A DNA stretch of 64,000 bases from Streptomyces fulvorobeus (lineage in GTDB: Bacteria; Actinomycetota; Actinomycetes; Streptomycetales; Streptomycetaceae), in assembly GCF_013167895.1 (NCBI RefSeq), contig NZ_BLWC01000001.1, forward strand, positions 3,596,001 to 3,660,000, in the 5' to 3' direction. The position numbers and the translations under genes were made by a program. The notes beneath the pieces were generated by a model. The model saw only the letters and a program-made list of their open reading frames with translations. It made no database searches and was not told where the DNA came from. Shown here piece by piece: positions 45,246 to 54,565 of the stretch (the stretch's first letter is position 1; every line of letters begins with the position of its first letter).

Positions 45246-46964
45246 GTGGACGCGCAAGGCCGTGGTCGGGGCGAGGCTGTCGACCCCGCTGACCAGTGGG
45301 TGCTCAACCCGGACACCGGCGACTACGAACTGCGACTGACGCCGACCGCAGAGCAACCGCCCGCCCCCGCCGCACCCGGCCGCTCCGCACGCCGCCGGCC
45401 GGCCGAAGGCGAGCGGGCCACGGTGCCCGGCCAGCGCGGCCGCCGACCGGACCCGCAGGCGTCCCGGCAGTCGCGCGGACGCTCCTCCCGCCAGACGGCC
45501 GAACAGCCGCCCGGCCGCCGCAGGCCCAAGCCGAAGGCCAGGAAGAAGAAGGCGCTGGCCTGGACCGGCGGGGTCACCGCGTTCCTGCTGGTGGCCGTCG
45601 GCGCCGGCGGCTACCTGCTCTACCAGCACTTCAACGGCAACCTCACCGCCGTGGCCGACGACGGCGCGGGCACCGGGGGCTTCAGCCAGGACCGGGCGAT
45701 CAACGTCCTGGTGATCGGCACGGACAAGCGCACCGGCGCGGGCAACGAGGGATACGGCGACGCGGGCAGCGTCGGCCACGCCGACACCACGATCCTGCTG
45801 CACGTCTCCAAGGACCGCACCAACGCCACCGCGCTCAGCATCCCCCGCGACCTGATCACCGACATCCCGGTCTGCCCGACCACCCAGAGCGACGGCACGG
45901 TGAAGGACATCCCGGGCACGCCGGGCACCCGGTTCAACGAGAGCCTCGGGCAGTTCGACCGCACCCCCAGCTGCACCATGCGCACCATCACCGAGCTGAC
46001 CGGCGTCAAGGTCGACCACTTCATGGTCGCGGACTTCAACGCCGTGAAGACGCTGACCACGGCGGTCGACGGCGTCGACGTCTGCCTGGCCAAGGACATC
46101 GACGACGACAAGTCCCACCTCAAACTGTCCCAGGGCGAGCACACGCTCGACGGCGAACAGGCGCTGGCCTTCCTGCGCACCCGCAAGTCCGTGGGGTTCG
46201 GCGGTGACCTGAGCCGCATCGAGATCCAGCAGCAGTTCCTCGGCTCGCTGATGCGGAAGCTGAAGTCCAACGAGACGCTCACCAGCCCCACGAAGATGTG
46301 GAAGCTCGCCGAGGCCGCGACGAAGGCGCTCACGGTCGACGAGCGGATCGACGACATCAACCAGCTCCGCAAGCTGGGCATGGAGCTGAGCTCCGTCGAC
46401 GTCAAGAACATCACCTTCACGACGGTGCCGGTCGTCGACAACCCGGCCGAGACGGTCAAGGCCACGGTCGTCCTGGACAGGGCCAGGGCACCGCAGCTCT
46501 TCTCGATGATCCGCGAGGACATCTCCCTCACCGACGTCAAGAAGCAGAAGAAGGCGCAGGCGGAGGCGAAACTCAAGGGGCCCCGGGCCGCGTCGGCGGA
46601 CGTACGGGTCGACGTCTACAACGGCGGTGCGCCGGCCGGGTCGGCGCAGGAGGCCATCGACTGGCTCCAGAACGCGCAGGGTGTCCTCCAGTCGAGCAAC
46701 AGGGCCAACGCGCCGGAGAAGGTCGCGAAGACGCAGCTCGTCTACGGCCCCGACCAGGCGGATCAGGCCCGCCGGCTGGCCGACCTGATGGGCCTCTCGG
46801 TCTCCGCCCTGAAGCCGACGACGACGGACTCGGGCGGGACGGAACCGATGCGGCTGACCCTGGGCCCGGACTTCACGGCGGCGGGCACGCCGCTGACCCC
46901 GCCGTCCAAGACCCCGGAGGGCATCCAGCGCGTGGAAGCCGACAAGCCGGTCTGCGCGAAGTAG
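45246..46964 (+). CDS. LCP-family cell-wall glycopolymer transferase with LytR_C domain
   Basis: A 572-residue membrane-anchored LytR-CpsA-Psr protein from GTG 45246. A long basic, disordered cytoplasmic segment (1-100) precedes a TM helix (about 103-125, LAWTGGVTAFLLVAVGAGGY). The LCP catalytic domain (about 145-370) includes INVLVIGTDKRTG, HADTTILLHVSKD, LSIPRDLITDIP, and the Arg-rich FLRTRKSVGFGGDLSRIEIQ. The C-terminal LytR_C domain (RVDVYNGGAPAGSAQEAIDW) covers 450-540. It should transfer teichoic-acid-like or polysaccharide chains to peptidoglycan. Confidence 0.93.
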   Translation: MDAQGRGRGEAVDPADQWVLNPDTGDYELRLTPTAEQPPAPAAPGRSARRRPAEGERATVPGQRGRRPDPQASRQSRGRSSRQTAEQPPGRRRPKPKARKKKALAWTGGVTAFLLVAVGAGGYLLYQHFNGNLTAVADDGAGTGGFSQDRAINVLVIGTDKRTGAGNEGYGDAGSVGHADTTILLHVSKDRTNATALSIPRDLITDIPVCPTTQSDGTVKDIPGTPGTRFNESLGQFDRTPSCTMRTITELTGVKVDHFMVADFNAVKTLTTAVDGVDVCLAKDIDDDKSHLKLSQGEHTLDGEQALAFLRTRKSVGFGGDLSRIEIQQQFLGSLMRKLKSNETLTSPTKMWKLAEAATKALTVDERIDDINQLRKLGMELSSVDVKNITFTTVPVVDNPAETVKATVVLDRARAPQLFSMIREDISLTDVKKQKKAQAEAKLKGPRAASADVRVDVYNGGAPAGSAQEAIDWLQNAQGVLQSSNRANAPEKVAKTQLVYGPDQADQARRLADLMGLSVSALKPTTTDSGGTEPMRLTLGPDFTAAGTPLTPPSKTPEGIQRVEADKPVCAK

Positions 46965-47068
46965 ACGGCCCCCGGGGCCAACCCGAGCGGGCCGTAGGGA
47001 CCGGGGCACCACGACACGGCCGGTCCGGCGCCTGAGGACGGGACCCCCGGACACGCCATGCTGAACCC

Positions 47069-49860
47069 ATGGCCCGCTCCGACCTCGCCCACGCCCTCGC
47101 CGCCGCAGTCCGCGGAGAGGTGGACTTCGGTACGTCCGCCCGCGCCCTCACGACCATGGACGCCTCCAACTACCGCCGCGTCCCCCTCGGCACCGTCGCC
47201 CCGCGCGACGCCGACGACGTCGCGGCCGCCCTCGCCGTCTGCCGTGCCCACGGCGTCCCCGTCGTGCCGCGCGGCGGCGGAACCTCCATCGCGGGCCAGG
47301 CCACCGGCACCGGCGTCGTCCTCGACCTCACCCGCCACATGCGCTCCGTCCTGGAGCTGGACCCCCACACCCGTACCGCCGTCGTCCAGCCAGGCGTGAT
47401 CCTCGACGACCTTCGCGCCGCCGCCGCCCCGCACGGACTGACCTTCGGCCCCGACCCGTCCACCCACAGCCGCTGCACCCTCGGCGGCATGATCGGCAAC
47501 AACTCCTGCGGCTCGCACTCCGTCGCCTGGGGCACCACCGCCGACAACGTCCACGCCCTGTCCGTCATCCGCTACGGCGGCGAGGCGCTCAGGCTCGCGG
47601 CGGGGCGGACACCCTCCAGGGGCTTCCGGAGCTGATCGCCGCCCACCTCGTACCTCTGCGCACCCGCTTCCCCGACCTCCCCCGCCGCATCTCCGGCTAC
47701 GCCCTGGACGCGCTGCTCCCCGAGCACGACCGGGGGACGGGGCTCGTCCGCGCCTACTGCGGCAGCGAAGGCACCCTCGCCGTGCTGACCGAGGCGACCG
47801 TACGACTCGTGGAGGCCCCGGAGGCCCGCGCACTCGCCGTCCTCGGATACGCCGACGAGCCGGCCGCCGCCGAAGCCGTACCCGGCCTCCTCCCCTACCG
47901 CCCCCTCACCGTCGAGGGCATGGCCGCCGACCTCGTACGCGAACCGGCCGGCCTGCCGCGCGGCGGGGCGTGGCTCTTCGTCGAGACCGGCGGCACCACC
48001 CCGGCCGAAGCACGGGCGCACGCCGAACGGATCGTGCGGGTGGCCCGCTCCGATGGCTCCCTCGGCACCACCGTCGTCACGGACGCCTCGGCCCGACGCG
48101 CCCTGTGGCGCATCCGCGAGGACGCGGCGGGCACCGCCACCCGGATGCCGGACGGCAGTGAGGCGTGGCCGGGCTGGGAGGACTGCGCCGTACCGCCCGC
48201 CCGCCTCGGCCCGTACCTGCGCGACTTCCGCGCCCTGCTCACCGCGCACGGACTGCGCGGCACGCCGTACGGCCACTTCGGTGAAGGCTGCATCCACGTG
48301 CGCGTCGACTTCGACCTGCTCAGCCCCCGGGGCGTGGCCGCGTTCCGCCGCTTCTCCGAGGAGCTGGCCGACCTCGTCGCCGGGCACGGCGGCTCGCTCA
48401 GCGGCGAGCACGGGGACGGGCAGGCCCGCGCGGAACTGCTCCCCCGTATGTACGGGGACGAGCTGGTCGGCGTGTTCGCCCGGTTCAAGGACCTCTGGGA
48501 CCCGGACGGCGGGATGAACCCGGGCATCCTCGTCCGCCCCGCCCGACTCGACGAGAACCTCCGCTTCGACGTGCTGCCGAGCCGCCCGGTCGACGTGGCC
48601 TTCGGCTACCCGCACGACGGCGGTGACTTCTCGGCGGCCGTACGCCGCTGCGTCGGCGTCGCCAAGTGCCGTACGGCGGGGGCGGCGGGGGCGGACGTCA
48701 TGTGCCCCTCGTTCCGGGCGACCGGGGAGGAGGCCCACTCCACCCGGGGCCGGGCCAGGCTGCTCCACGAGATGCTGGCCGGGGAGCTTGTCACGACCGG
48801 CTGGCGGTCGACGGAGGTCAGGGACGCGCTCGACCTCTGCCTGTCCTGCAAGGGCTGCCGGAGCGACTGCCCGGTGGGCGTGGACATGGCCACGTACAAG
48901 GCGGAGTTCCTGCACCACCACTACAGAGGGCGGCTGCGGCCCGCCGCGCACTACGCGCTGGGCCGGCTGCCCCGGTGGCTGCGCCTCGCGGCCCCGTTCG
49001 CGGGCGGGCTCAACGCGCTGGCCCGGATCGGTCCGCTCGCCGCTGTGGTGAAGCGCCTCGCCGGAATCGCACCGGAACGCGCCCTTCCGGTGCTGGCGCG
49101 GGAACGGTTCGGGCGGTGGGCCGCCGGGCGTGTCCCCCGGGGGGCGGTGACCGGGGCACACGATGAGGTGGTGGCGTTGTGGCCCGACACGTTCACCGAG
49201 CACCTCTCGCCGGAGGTGGGCCGGGCGGCGGTGCGCGTCCTGGAAGCGGCGGGCAAGACCGTCCTCCACCCGGAGCGCGGGGTGTGCTGCGGGCTCACCT
49301 ATGTGTCGACGGGCCAGCTGGACGCGGCGAGGAAGGTCATGCGCCGCACCCTGGACCGGGTGGTCCCGGACACTCCGCTCGTCGTGCTCGAACCGAGCTG
49401 CGCCGCCACACTCCGTACGGACCTGCCGGAACTGCTCCCCGACGACCCGCGCGCCGCCGGACTCGCGGCGTCCGTGCGCACCTTCGCCCAGTACGTGGAG
49501 GAGTACGCGCCCGACTGGGTTCCGCCGCGCCTGGACCGCCCGGTCGCGGGCCAGACGCACTGCCACCAGCACGCGGTCCTCGGTGACGCGGCCGAACGCC
49601 GGCTACGGGAACGTGCCGGGCTGACAGGGGAGTTGAGCGGGGGCTGCTGCGGACTGGCCGGGAACTTCGGCTTCGAGCGCGGCCACTGGGAGGTGTCGGT
49701 CGCCTGTGCGGAGGAGCAACTGCTGCCGTCCGTACGGGCGGCAGCGCCCGGCACGGAACTCCTGGCCGACGGCTTCTCGTGCCGGACCCAGCTGGAGCAG
49801 TTGGCGGGCAGGCGGGCCAGGCACCTGGCGGAGGTGCTGGCGGAAGGGCTGGAGGCTTGA
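47069..49860 (+). pseudogene. FAD-binding/Fe-S oxidoreductase (D-lactate/glycolate dehydrogenase type), frame broken by one missing base
   Basis: When restored this is a 930-residue fusion: N-terminal FAD_binding_4 domain (VVPRGGGTSIAGQATGTG, MIGNNSCGSHSVAWGTTADN), FAD-oxidase C-terminal domain (YGHFGEGCIHVRVDFDLL, SGEHGDGQARAELLPRMYG), then a ferredoxin-like part with CLSCKGCRSDCPVGVD and Cys-rich CCG motifs (CCGLTYV, GGCCGLAGNFG). The break is at the G4 run 47602-47605: one added G converts LAAGRTPSRGF to LAAGADTLQGLPELIAAHL and restores the frame to 49860. Related enzymes oxidise D-2-hydroxyacids and pass electrons on to the quinone pool. Probably intact in the organism. Confidence 0.87.
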
Positions 49861-50034
49861 GTTTCCGGTCACTCCGGGTCACCTGCCCGCTGTGTGCCCC
49901 GGCCCAGCTCCTGCCAGGCCCTGAGCGGCGGGGTGGTGTACGGGCCGAGGCGGACCAGGCGTGGCCGATCCGCAGCGGCCTCTACGGTGAAGGGGTGAGC
50001 CGCAGGCGTTGAGTGCAGTATGTTGTATTGAGTG

Positions 50035-50050
50035 GTGCATCCCAATGCAC
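50035..50050. promoter_or_regulatory. Small dyad upstream of EamA gene
   Basis: GTGCAT (50035-50040) and ATGCAC (50045-50050) form a 6-bp inverted repeat with a 4-bp spacer, 28 bp ahead of the start. The surrounding stretch (50010-50060) is AT-rich for this genome and likely contains the promoter. The regulator is unknown. Confidence 0.35.
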
Positions 50051-50078
50051 TGATATCCCTCTCTGGAAGGCCGCCCCC

Positions 50079-51032
50079 GTGGACGTCCCGCGCAGTGCCG
50101 CAGAACCGGCCGCAGCAGTCGCCGTACCGGAAGCGGTGTCCGCGCTGCCCGGGCCCGGCGGGAAGAGCGGCCGGGGAGTGGCGCTCGGCCCGGTCGCCCT
50201 GGTGGTCGCCGGGGGTCTTTCCGTGCAGTTCGGCGCGGCGATCGCGGCCCTGCTGATGCCCAGGGCGGGCGCTCTCGGTGTCGTCACCCTCCGGCTCGTC
50301 GCCGCGGCCGTCGTCCTGCTGCTCGTGTGCCGGCCCAGGCTGCGCGGCCACTCGCGGGCGGACTGGGGGACCGTCCTCGCGTTCGGCACGGTGATGGGCG
50401 GCATGAACATCCTCTTCTACCAGTCGATCGAGCGGATTCCGCTGGGCGTCGCGGTCACCCTGGAGGTGCTGGGCCCGCTCGCCCTCTCGGTGATCGTCTC
50501 GCGCCGCCTGGTCAACCTGGTCTGGGCGGCCCTCGCGGTCGCCGGGGTCTTCCTGCTCGGTGGCGGCGGACTCGGCGGGCTGGACCCGCTGGGCGCGGCG
50601 TACGCCCTCGGCGCGGGTGTGCTGTGGGCGCTCTACATCGTGTTCAGCGCCCGCACCGGCCGCCGTTTCCCGCAGGCGGACGGGCTGGCCCTGGCGATGG
50701 TCGTGGCCGCCGCCCTCTCGCTGCCCCTGGGCGTCTGGGACGCCGGTTCCGCACTTCTGGTCCCGTCCACGGTCGCGCTGGGCGCCGCGGTCGCCCTGCT
50801 GAGCTCGGTCCTCCCGTACACCCTCGAACTCATCGCCCTGCGCCGCCTCCCTGCCTCCACCTTCGCGGTCCTGATGAGCCTGGAACCGGCCATCGCGGCG
50901 ACCGCGGGCTTCCTCGTCCTCGACCAGGCCCTGTCGACCACCGACGCCCTGGCCATCGCCCTGGTCATCGGCGCGAGCATGGGCGCGGTACGCAGCCAGA
51001 CGGGCGACGGCCGCCGCAAGGCGGACGCCTGA
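50079..51032 (+). CDS. EamA/DMT-family transporter (RhtA-like)
   Basis: A 317-residue, 10-helix drug/metabolite transporter. The two EamA halves are visible: GAAIAALLMPRAGALGVVTL to FLLGGGGLGGLDPLG, and AAYALGAGVLWALYIVFSAR to the end. The segment LMSLEPAIAATAGFLVLDQ is the classic second EamA signature. I start at GTG 50079 because GGAAGG precedes it by eight bases; an upstream start would add 22 polar residues. RhtA-like members export amino acids such as threonine/homoserine; the substrate here is unproven. Confidence 0.88.
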   Translation: MDVPRSAAEPAAAVAVPEAVSALPGPGGKSGRGVALGPVALVVAGGLSVQFGAAIAALLMPRAGALGVVTLRLVAAAVVLLLVCRPRLRGHSRADWGTVLAFGTVMGGMNILFYQSIERIPLGVAVTLEVLGPLALSVIVSRRLVNLVWAALAVAGVFLLGGGGLGGLDPLGAAYALGAGVLWALYIVFSARTGRRFPQADGLALAMVVAAALSLPLGVWDAGSALLVPSTVALGAAVALLSSVLPYTLELIALRRLPASTFAVLMSLEPAIAATAGFLVLDQALSTTDALAIALVIGASMGAVRSQTGDGRRKADA

Positions 51033-51109
51033 CGGGAGAGGGGCCGGCCCGGCTCACGCGTCCACGGGGGAGCGGGCCTTCGCGGGCTGACCGTTCCCGC
51101 CATAATCAT

Positions 51110-51123
51110 GCAAGCATGCTTGC
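51110..51123. promoter_or_regulatory. 14-bp perfect palindrome, likely TetR operator of the atu-type operon
   Basis: GCAAGCATGCTTGC is exactly self-complementary and lies 61 bp upstream of the first start codon of the operon (51184). The size and symmetry match operators of TetR-type repressors of acyl-CoA catabolism. The TetR gene at the operon's end (58469) is the natural candidate to bind it. Confidence 0.7.
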
Positions 51124-51183
51124 TTGTTTATCGGCCCGCTGCCATGCTCCTGGGCACACCGCCACGCCCCGAGGGAGTGCACC

Positions 51184-52953
51184 GTGTCCGACGCCGCAGC
51201 CGTGCCCGTGCTCGACGATCTGCGCGGCCCGCTGACGGGGCCGGGGCGGCCGGGGGGCCCGCTCAGGATCGGCAACGCGTCCGGGTTCTACGGTGACCGC
51301 TTCGACGCCGTGCGCGAGATGCTCACCGATGGCCCGCTCGACGTCCTGACCGGTGACTACCTCGCCGAGCTCACCATGCTGATCCTGGCCCGCAGCCGCT
51401 TCGAGAACCCGGGGCGCGGATACGCCGCCACCTTCCTGCGGCAGCTGGAGGAAGGGCTCGGGCTCGCGCACGAGCGGGGAGTGCGGATCGTCGCCAACGC
51501 CGGGGGGCTCAACCCGGCCGGACTGGCCGCCGCGATCAGGGAGCTGGCCGCCGAGGTGGGTGTGCCGGTACGTGTCGCCCACGTCGAGGGCGACAGCCTG
51601 CCCGTACCGGAGGGGTTCCTCGCCGCCAACGCCTACCTCGGCGGCGCCGGGATCGCCGCGTGCCTGCGGGACGGAGCCGACGTCGTCGTCACTGGGCGGG
51701 TCACCGACGCCGCCCTCGTCACCGGACCCGCCGCCGCCCACTTCGGCTGGGGGCCCGAGGACCACGACGCCCTCGCCGGGGCCGTGGTCGCCGGGCACGT
51801 ACTGGAGTGCGGGACCCAGGCGACCGGGGGCAACTACGCGTTCTTCGGCGACCACGACGTCCGCAGACCCGGCTTCCCGCTCGCCGAGATCCACACCGAC
51901 GGATCGTGCGTCATCACCAAGCACGACGGTACGGGCGGTGTCGTGGACGTCGGCACGGTGACCGCGCAGCTGCTGTACGAGACGGACGGCGCGCGGTACG
52001 CGGGTCCCGACGTGACCGCCCGGCTCGACACCGTACGGCTGACGCGGGACGGGCCGGACCGGGTCCGGATCTCCGGGGTGCGCGGCGAGGCCCCGCCGCC
52101 CACGCTCAAGGCGGGGCTCGTACGGCTCGGCGGGTGGCGCAACGAGGTCGTCTTCGTCCTCACCGGCCTCGACGTCGAGGCGAAGGCGCGGCTCGTACGC
52201 GAACAGCTCGACGACGCGTTCGACCGGTCCGGCAGGCGCCCCGCCGAGGTGCGGTGGGAGCTGGCCCGCACGGACCACGCCGACGCGGACAGCGAGGAGA
52301 CGGCCAGTGCCCTCCTGCGGCTCGTCGTCCGCGACCAGGACGCCGAGGTGGCCGGCCGGGCCGTGTCGGGGGCCGCAGTCGAGCTGGCCCTCGGCAGCTA
52401 CCCCGGCTTCCACGTCACCGCCCCGCCCGGCAGGGGCGCGCCCTACGGGGTGTTCGAGGCCGCCTCCGTGCCCGCCGCCGAGGTGGAACACCTGGCCGTC
52501 CTGGCCGGCGGGCGCCGGGTGCGGGTGCCCGCACCCGGGAGGACCCGGGTGCTCACCCCGGTCGCGGAGCCCGCACTGCCTCCCCCGCTCTCCGCACAGG
52601 CGACCCGCCGCGTCCCGCTCGGCAGGATCGCCGGGGCCCGCAGCGGCGACAAGGGCGGCGACGCCAACGTGGGGGTGTGGGTGCGCGACGACGACGCCTG
52701 GCGCTGGCTGGCCCACGAGCTGACCGTCGGGCGCTTCAAGGAGCTGCTGCCGGAGACCGGGCCGCTCACCGTCGTCCGCCACGTCCTGCCCCGGCTGCGC
52801 GCCCTGAACTTCGTCGTATACGGGCTCCTGGGTGAGGGCGTCGCCGCGCAGGCCCGGTTCGACCCGCAGGCCAAGGCGCTGGGGGAGTGGCTGCGGTCCC
52901 GGTGCCTGCCCGTCCCCGTGTCACTGCTGGACCCCACGGAGGTGAACGGATGA
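51184..52953 (+). CDS. AtuA-family protein (DUF1446)
   Basis: A 589-residue protein of the acyclic terpene utilization AtuA family. The N-terminal DUF1446 domain (about 25-450) starts LRIGNASGFYGDRFDAVREM and includes RIVANAGGLNPAGLAAAI and VVVTGRVTDAALVTGP; the C-terminal domain (about 490-589) begins VPLGRIAGARSGDKGGDANV. AtuA is essential for citronellol/geraniol breakdown in Pseudomonas, but its reaction is undefined. GTG start at 51184 with GAGGGA upstream. The stop overlaps the carboxyltransferase start (ATGA at 52950-52953). Confidence 0.9.
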   Translation: MSDAAAVPVLDDLRGPLTGPGRPGGPLRIGNASGFYGDRFDAVREMLTDGPLDVLTGDYLAELTMLILARSRFENPGRGYAATFLRQLEEGLGLAHERGVRIVANAGGLNPAGLAAAIRELAAEVGVPVRVAHVEGDSLPVPEGFLAANAYLGGAGIAACLRDGADVVVTGRVTDAALVTGPAAAHFGWGPEDHDALAGAVVAGHVLECGTQATGGNYAFFGDHDVRRPGFPLAEIHTDGSCVITKHDGTGGVVDVGTVTAQLLYETDGARYAGPDVTARLDTVRLTRDGPDRVRISGVRGEAPPPTLKAGLVRLGGWRNEVVFVLTGLDVEAKARLVREQLDDAFDRSGRRPAEVRWELARTDHADADSEETASALLRLVVRDQDAEVAGRAVSGAAVELALGSYPGFHVTAPPGRGAPYGVFEAASVPAAEVEHLAVLAGGRRVRVPAPGRTRVLTPVAEPALPPPLSAQATRRVPLGRIAGARSGDKGGDANVGVWVRDDDAWRWLAHELTVGRFKELLPETGPLTVVRHVLPRLRALNFVVYGLLGEGVAAQARFDPQAKALGEWLRSRCLPVPVSLLDPTEVNG

Positions 52954-54557
52954 CCGTCCTGCCCACCGCCCTCGACACCACCGGCCCCGAGTACGCCGCG
53001 AACCGCGAGGCCATGCTCGCGAAACTCGCCGAGCTCGGCGCCGAGCACGCCAAGGCGCTCGCGGGCGGCGGCGAGAAGTACGTGGCCCGCCACCGCGAGC
53101 GCGGCAAGCTCCTGGCCCGGGAGCGGATCGAGCTCCTGGTGGACCCGGACACCCCGTTCCTGGAGCTGTCGCCGCTCGCCGCCTGGGGCAGTGGCCACGC
53201 GGTCGGTGCCTCGCTCGTCACCGGGATCGGGGTGGTGGAGGGCGTCGAGTGCCTGATCACCGCCAACGACCCGACCGTGCGCGGTGGTGCCTCCAACCCC
53301 TGGACGCTCAAGAAGGCCCTGCGGGCCAACGAGATCGCCCTCGCCAACCGGCTGCCGTGCGTCAGCCTCGTCGAGTCGGGGGGCGCGGACCTGCCCTCGC
53401 AGAAGGAGGTCTTCATCCCGGGCGGGGCGCTGTTCCGTGACCTCACGCGGCTCTCGGCCGCCGGTGTCCCGACCGTCGCCGTCGTCTTCGGGAACTCGAC
53501 CGCCGGAGGCGCGTACGTCCCCGGCATGTCCGACCACACCGTGATGATCAAGGAGCGGTCGAAGGTCTTCCTCGGCGGACCGCCGCTGGTGAAGATGGCG
53601 ACCGGCGAGGAGAGCGACGACGAGTCGCTCGGCGGCGCCGAGATGCACGCCCGTACGTCCGGCCTCGCCGACCACTACGCCGTCGACGAGCAGGACGCGC
53701 TCCGGCAGGCCCGGCGTATCGTCGCCCGCCTCAACTGGCGCAAGGCACACGCCGATCCGGGACCGGCCGCGCCACCCGTGTACGACGAGGACGAGCTCGT
53801 CGGCATCGTGCCGGGGGACCTGAAGATCCCCTTCGACCCGCGCGAGGTCATCGCCCGGCTGGTCGACGGCTCCGACTTCGACGCGTTCAAACCGCTGTAC
53901 GGGACCAGCCTGGTGACAGGGTGGGCCCGGCTGCACGGCTATCCGGCCGGCATCCTCGCCAACGCGCGGGGCGTGCTGTTCAGCGAGGAGTCGCAGAAGG
54001 CCGCCCAGTTCATCCAGCTCGCCAACCAGCGCGACATCCCGCTGGTCTTCCTGCACAACACCACCGGCTACATGGTCGGCAAGGAGTACGAGCAGGGTGG
54101 CATCATCAAGCACGGCGCGATGATGATCAACGCGGTGTCGAACTCCCGGGTGCCGCATCTGTCGGTGCTCATGGGGGCCTCGTACGGCGCCGGGCACTAC
54201 GGCATGTGCGGGCGGGCCTACGACCCGCGCTTCCTGTTCGCCTGGCCGAGCGGCAAGTCCGCCGTGATGGGGCCGCAGCAGCTCGCGGGCGTGCTCTCGC
54301 TCGTCGCACGCGCCTCGTCCGCCGCCAGGGGGCTGCCGTACGACGACGCGGCTGCCGAGGCCGACGCCGGGCTGCGCGCCATGGTGGAGCAGCAGATCGA
54401 GTCGGAGTCCCTGCCGATGTTCCTGTCCGGGCGGCTGTACGACGACGGGGTCATCGACCCGCGCGACACCAGGACCGTCCTCGGGATGTGCCTGTCCGCG
54501 ATCCACACGGCACCGGTCGAGGGCGCCCGCGGCGGCTTCGGCGTCTTCCGGATGTGA
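52950..54557 (+). CDS. Acyl-CoA carboxylase, carboxyltransferase (beta) subunit
   Basis: A 535-residue carboxyltransferase of the methylcrotonyl-/geranyl-CoA carboxylase type. The N-terminal and C-terminal crotonase-like halves are complete: LITANDPTVRGGASNPWTLKK, VFIPGGALFRDLTRLS, then ILANARGVLFSEESQKAAQF and HNTTGYMVGKEYEQGGIIK. The MCC/GCC-type oxyanion Gly pairs (GNSTAGGAY and GASYGAGHYGM) are present. It carboxylates an alpha,beta-unsaturated branched acyl-CoA using biotin on the partner subunit encoded next. The presence of AtuA suggests geranyl-CoA, but methylcrotonyl-CoA (leucine breakdown) cannot be excluded. Confidence 0.93.
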   Translation: MTVLPTALDTTGPEYAANREAMLAKLAELGAEHAKALAGGGEKYVARHRERGKLLARERIELLVDPDTPFLELSPLAAWGSGHAVGASLVTGIGVVEGVECLITANDPTVRGGASNPWTLKKALRANEIALANRLPCVSLVESGGADLPSQKEVFIPGGALFRDLTRLSAAGVPTVAVVFGNSTAGGAYVPGMSDHTVMIKERSKVFLGGPPLVKMATGEESDDESLGGAEMHARTSGLADHYAVDEQDALRQARRIVARLNWRKAHADPGPAAPPVYDEDELVGIVPGDLKIPFDPREVIARLVDGSDFDAFKPLYGTSLVTGWARLHGYPAGILANARGVLFSEESQKAAQFIQLANQRDIPLVFLHNTTGYMVGKEYEQGGIIKHGAMMINAVSNSRVPHLSVLMGASYGAGHYGMCGRAYDPRFLFAWPSGKSAVMGPQQLAGVLSLVARASSAARGLPYDDAAAEADAGLRAMVEQQIESESLPMFLSGRLYDDGVIDPRDTRTVLGMCLSAIHTAPVEGARGGFGVFRM

Positions 54558-54565
54558 GGAGAGAC

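Noticed and set aside
47572..49572. A 666-codon minus-strand frame opposite the FAD/Fe-S gene
   Set aside because: Shadow frame only; the plus strand encodes clear FAD and Fe-S motifs over the same bases.
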